Assembly: GCA_020433785.1 (NCBI GenBank)
Contig: JAGRCC010000057.1
Span: forward strand, 1 to 6,392
Length of the DNA stretch: 6,392 bases
Origin: Anaerolineae bacterium
GTDB lineage: Bacteria > Chloroflexota > Anaerolineae > 4572-78 > J111
Reading direction: 5' to 3'
Under the pieces are notes generated by a model. That model had not been told where the DNA came from and did not search any database. It saw nothing but the letters and a program-made list of their open reading frames with translations. Of the stretch, positions 6,207 to 6,392 are shown piece after piece; position 1 is the first letter of the stretch, and every line of letters begins with the position of its first letter. Position numbers and translations under genes: made by a program.

Positions 6207-6224
6207 ACGTCGAAGTAGGATTGA

Positions 6225-6392
6225 TCACGCCAAATTTTGTTCATGCACGGGCGATGGAGGACAGATCGGTTCATTTTTGGTCAGTGTTTTGTTCTTTAAA
6301 GGCATCGACGCGAACTTTATGGTGATGTACCGATTTTGAGCCACACCGTCGATTAAAATGGCTCCAGTGAAGTTCCCCCGAAAAAGTAGACG
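6225..6392 (-). other. Unassigned right edge with an open minus-strand frame
   Basis: From the window edge, 55 codons are open on the minus strand, ending at TGA 6227-6225. The peptide includes GAILIDGVAQNRYITIKFAS (11-30) and ends PSPVHEQNLA. Its start would be outside the window. The frame is the same as that of the first coiled-coil heptads just beyond the stop, so it could be the upstream part of the same broken gene. The peptide matches nothing I recognise. The alternative is a non-coding mobile-element end: the last 24 bases contain CCCCCGAAAAAGTAGAC, which has the look of some insertion-sequence termini. Neither reading is secure. Confidence 0.25.

Larger units (their letters stand above)
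5769..6224 (-). pseudogene. Decayed coiled-coil coding sequence made of heptad repeats
   Basis: Read leftward, this AT-rich stretch gives coiled-coil-like peptide fragments in changing frames. At 6206-6124 four consecutive units of 21, 20, 21 and 21 bases encode heptads EYVLKKR, EDVLKNW, EDVIKNC and EDVMKNW, provided the 20-base unit is allowed its missing base. The last 36 codons (5879 to 5772, stop 5771-5769) stay open and read KIKKELEKLKSERAKAHLEI and then TNIIEDKLKKAQGRRP, with more normal base composition. Between them, stops and shifts alternate with phrases such as KLKKELEDVMQNWE and IKKELEDLPQNLKN. The frames on the opposite strand are Phe-rich by-products of the A/T runs. I read this as a repeat-expanded gene broken by slippage, convergent with aapQ and ending in the shared terminator. 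A wholly non-coding repeat that resembles heptads by chance is the alternative. No protein family is recognised. Confidence 0.45.

Noticed and set aside
5797..6240. CRISPR array
   Set aside because: Repeats are AT-rich, directly tandem or overlapping, of unequal length and without regular unique spacers; no cas genes are nearby.
5809..6339. Two rightward open frames (95 and 80 codons) rich in Phe, Gln and Asn across the repeat region
   Set aside because: Their Phe-rich composition is the direct result of T-runs in the repeats, they have no ribosome sites, and the opposite strand gives heptad-like sequence that makes better sense.

Overview
The window looks like chromosomal DNA from a bacterium of moderate GC, most likely a member of the Chloroflexota. 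The taxonomic guess is inference. It rests mainly on the lipoprotein substrate-binding protein, whose lipobox is followed by a long Val/Glu-rich tether containing EKVVTVEVEKVV, a style common in Chloroflexota solute-binding lipoproteins. The AapJ/AapQ-type transporter and the divergent Clp-type ATPase fit this but do not prove it.

Layout. Positions 1-184 are non-coding and hold a (GGTT)n microsatellite. Positions 185-2398 (minus strand) encode a two-ring Clp/Hsp100-like AAA+ ATPase with a TTG start, a degenerate first ATPase site, almost no middle domain and no visible ClpP-binding loop. Positions 2399-2754 form a divergent promoter region: an extended -10 promoter drives the ATPase leftward, and a near-consensus sigma-70 promoter drives the transporter rightward through a leader of about 217 nt. 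Positions 2755-3975 encode an AapJ-type amino-acid-binding lipoprotein. A 15-bp GC-rich hairpin with a U-run follows, and then positions 4050-5732 encode an AapQ-type permease. A second strong, bidirectional-looking terminator closes the unit at 5761-5796. Positions 5797-6224 are AT-rich and repetitive; on the minus strand they read as a frameshifted coiled-coil sequence built from 21-bp (seven-codon) units and from a roughly 110-bp direct repeat. Positions 6225-6392 are unassigned and hold an open frame running off the right edge.

How the parts work together. The binding protein and permease are two of the four components of a general L-amino-acid ABC importer (AapJQMP/BztABCD type). The second permease (AapM) and the ATPase (AapP) are not in the window; a terminator and a decayed repeat region lie where they would be expected. 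The ATPase gene is divergently transcribed and has no evident functional link.

Most notable observation. The permease is about 160-170 residues longer than its family because of an insertion in an extracytoplasmic loop. Within that insertion, residues 329-399 align by eye without gaps to residues 212-282 of the neighbouring binding protein (21 of 71 identical). Both cysteines are conserved at the same 42-residue spacing, but most ligand-contacting residues are replaced. This suggests a non-binding remnant or mimic of the second lobe of the binding protein built into the permease on the face where the binding protein docks.
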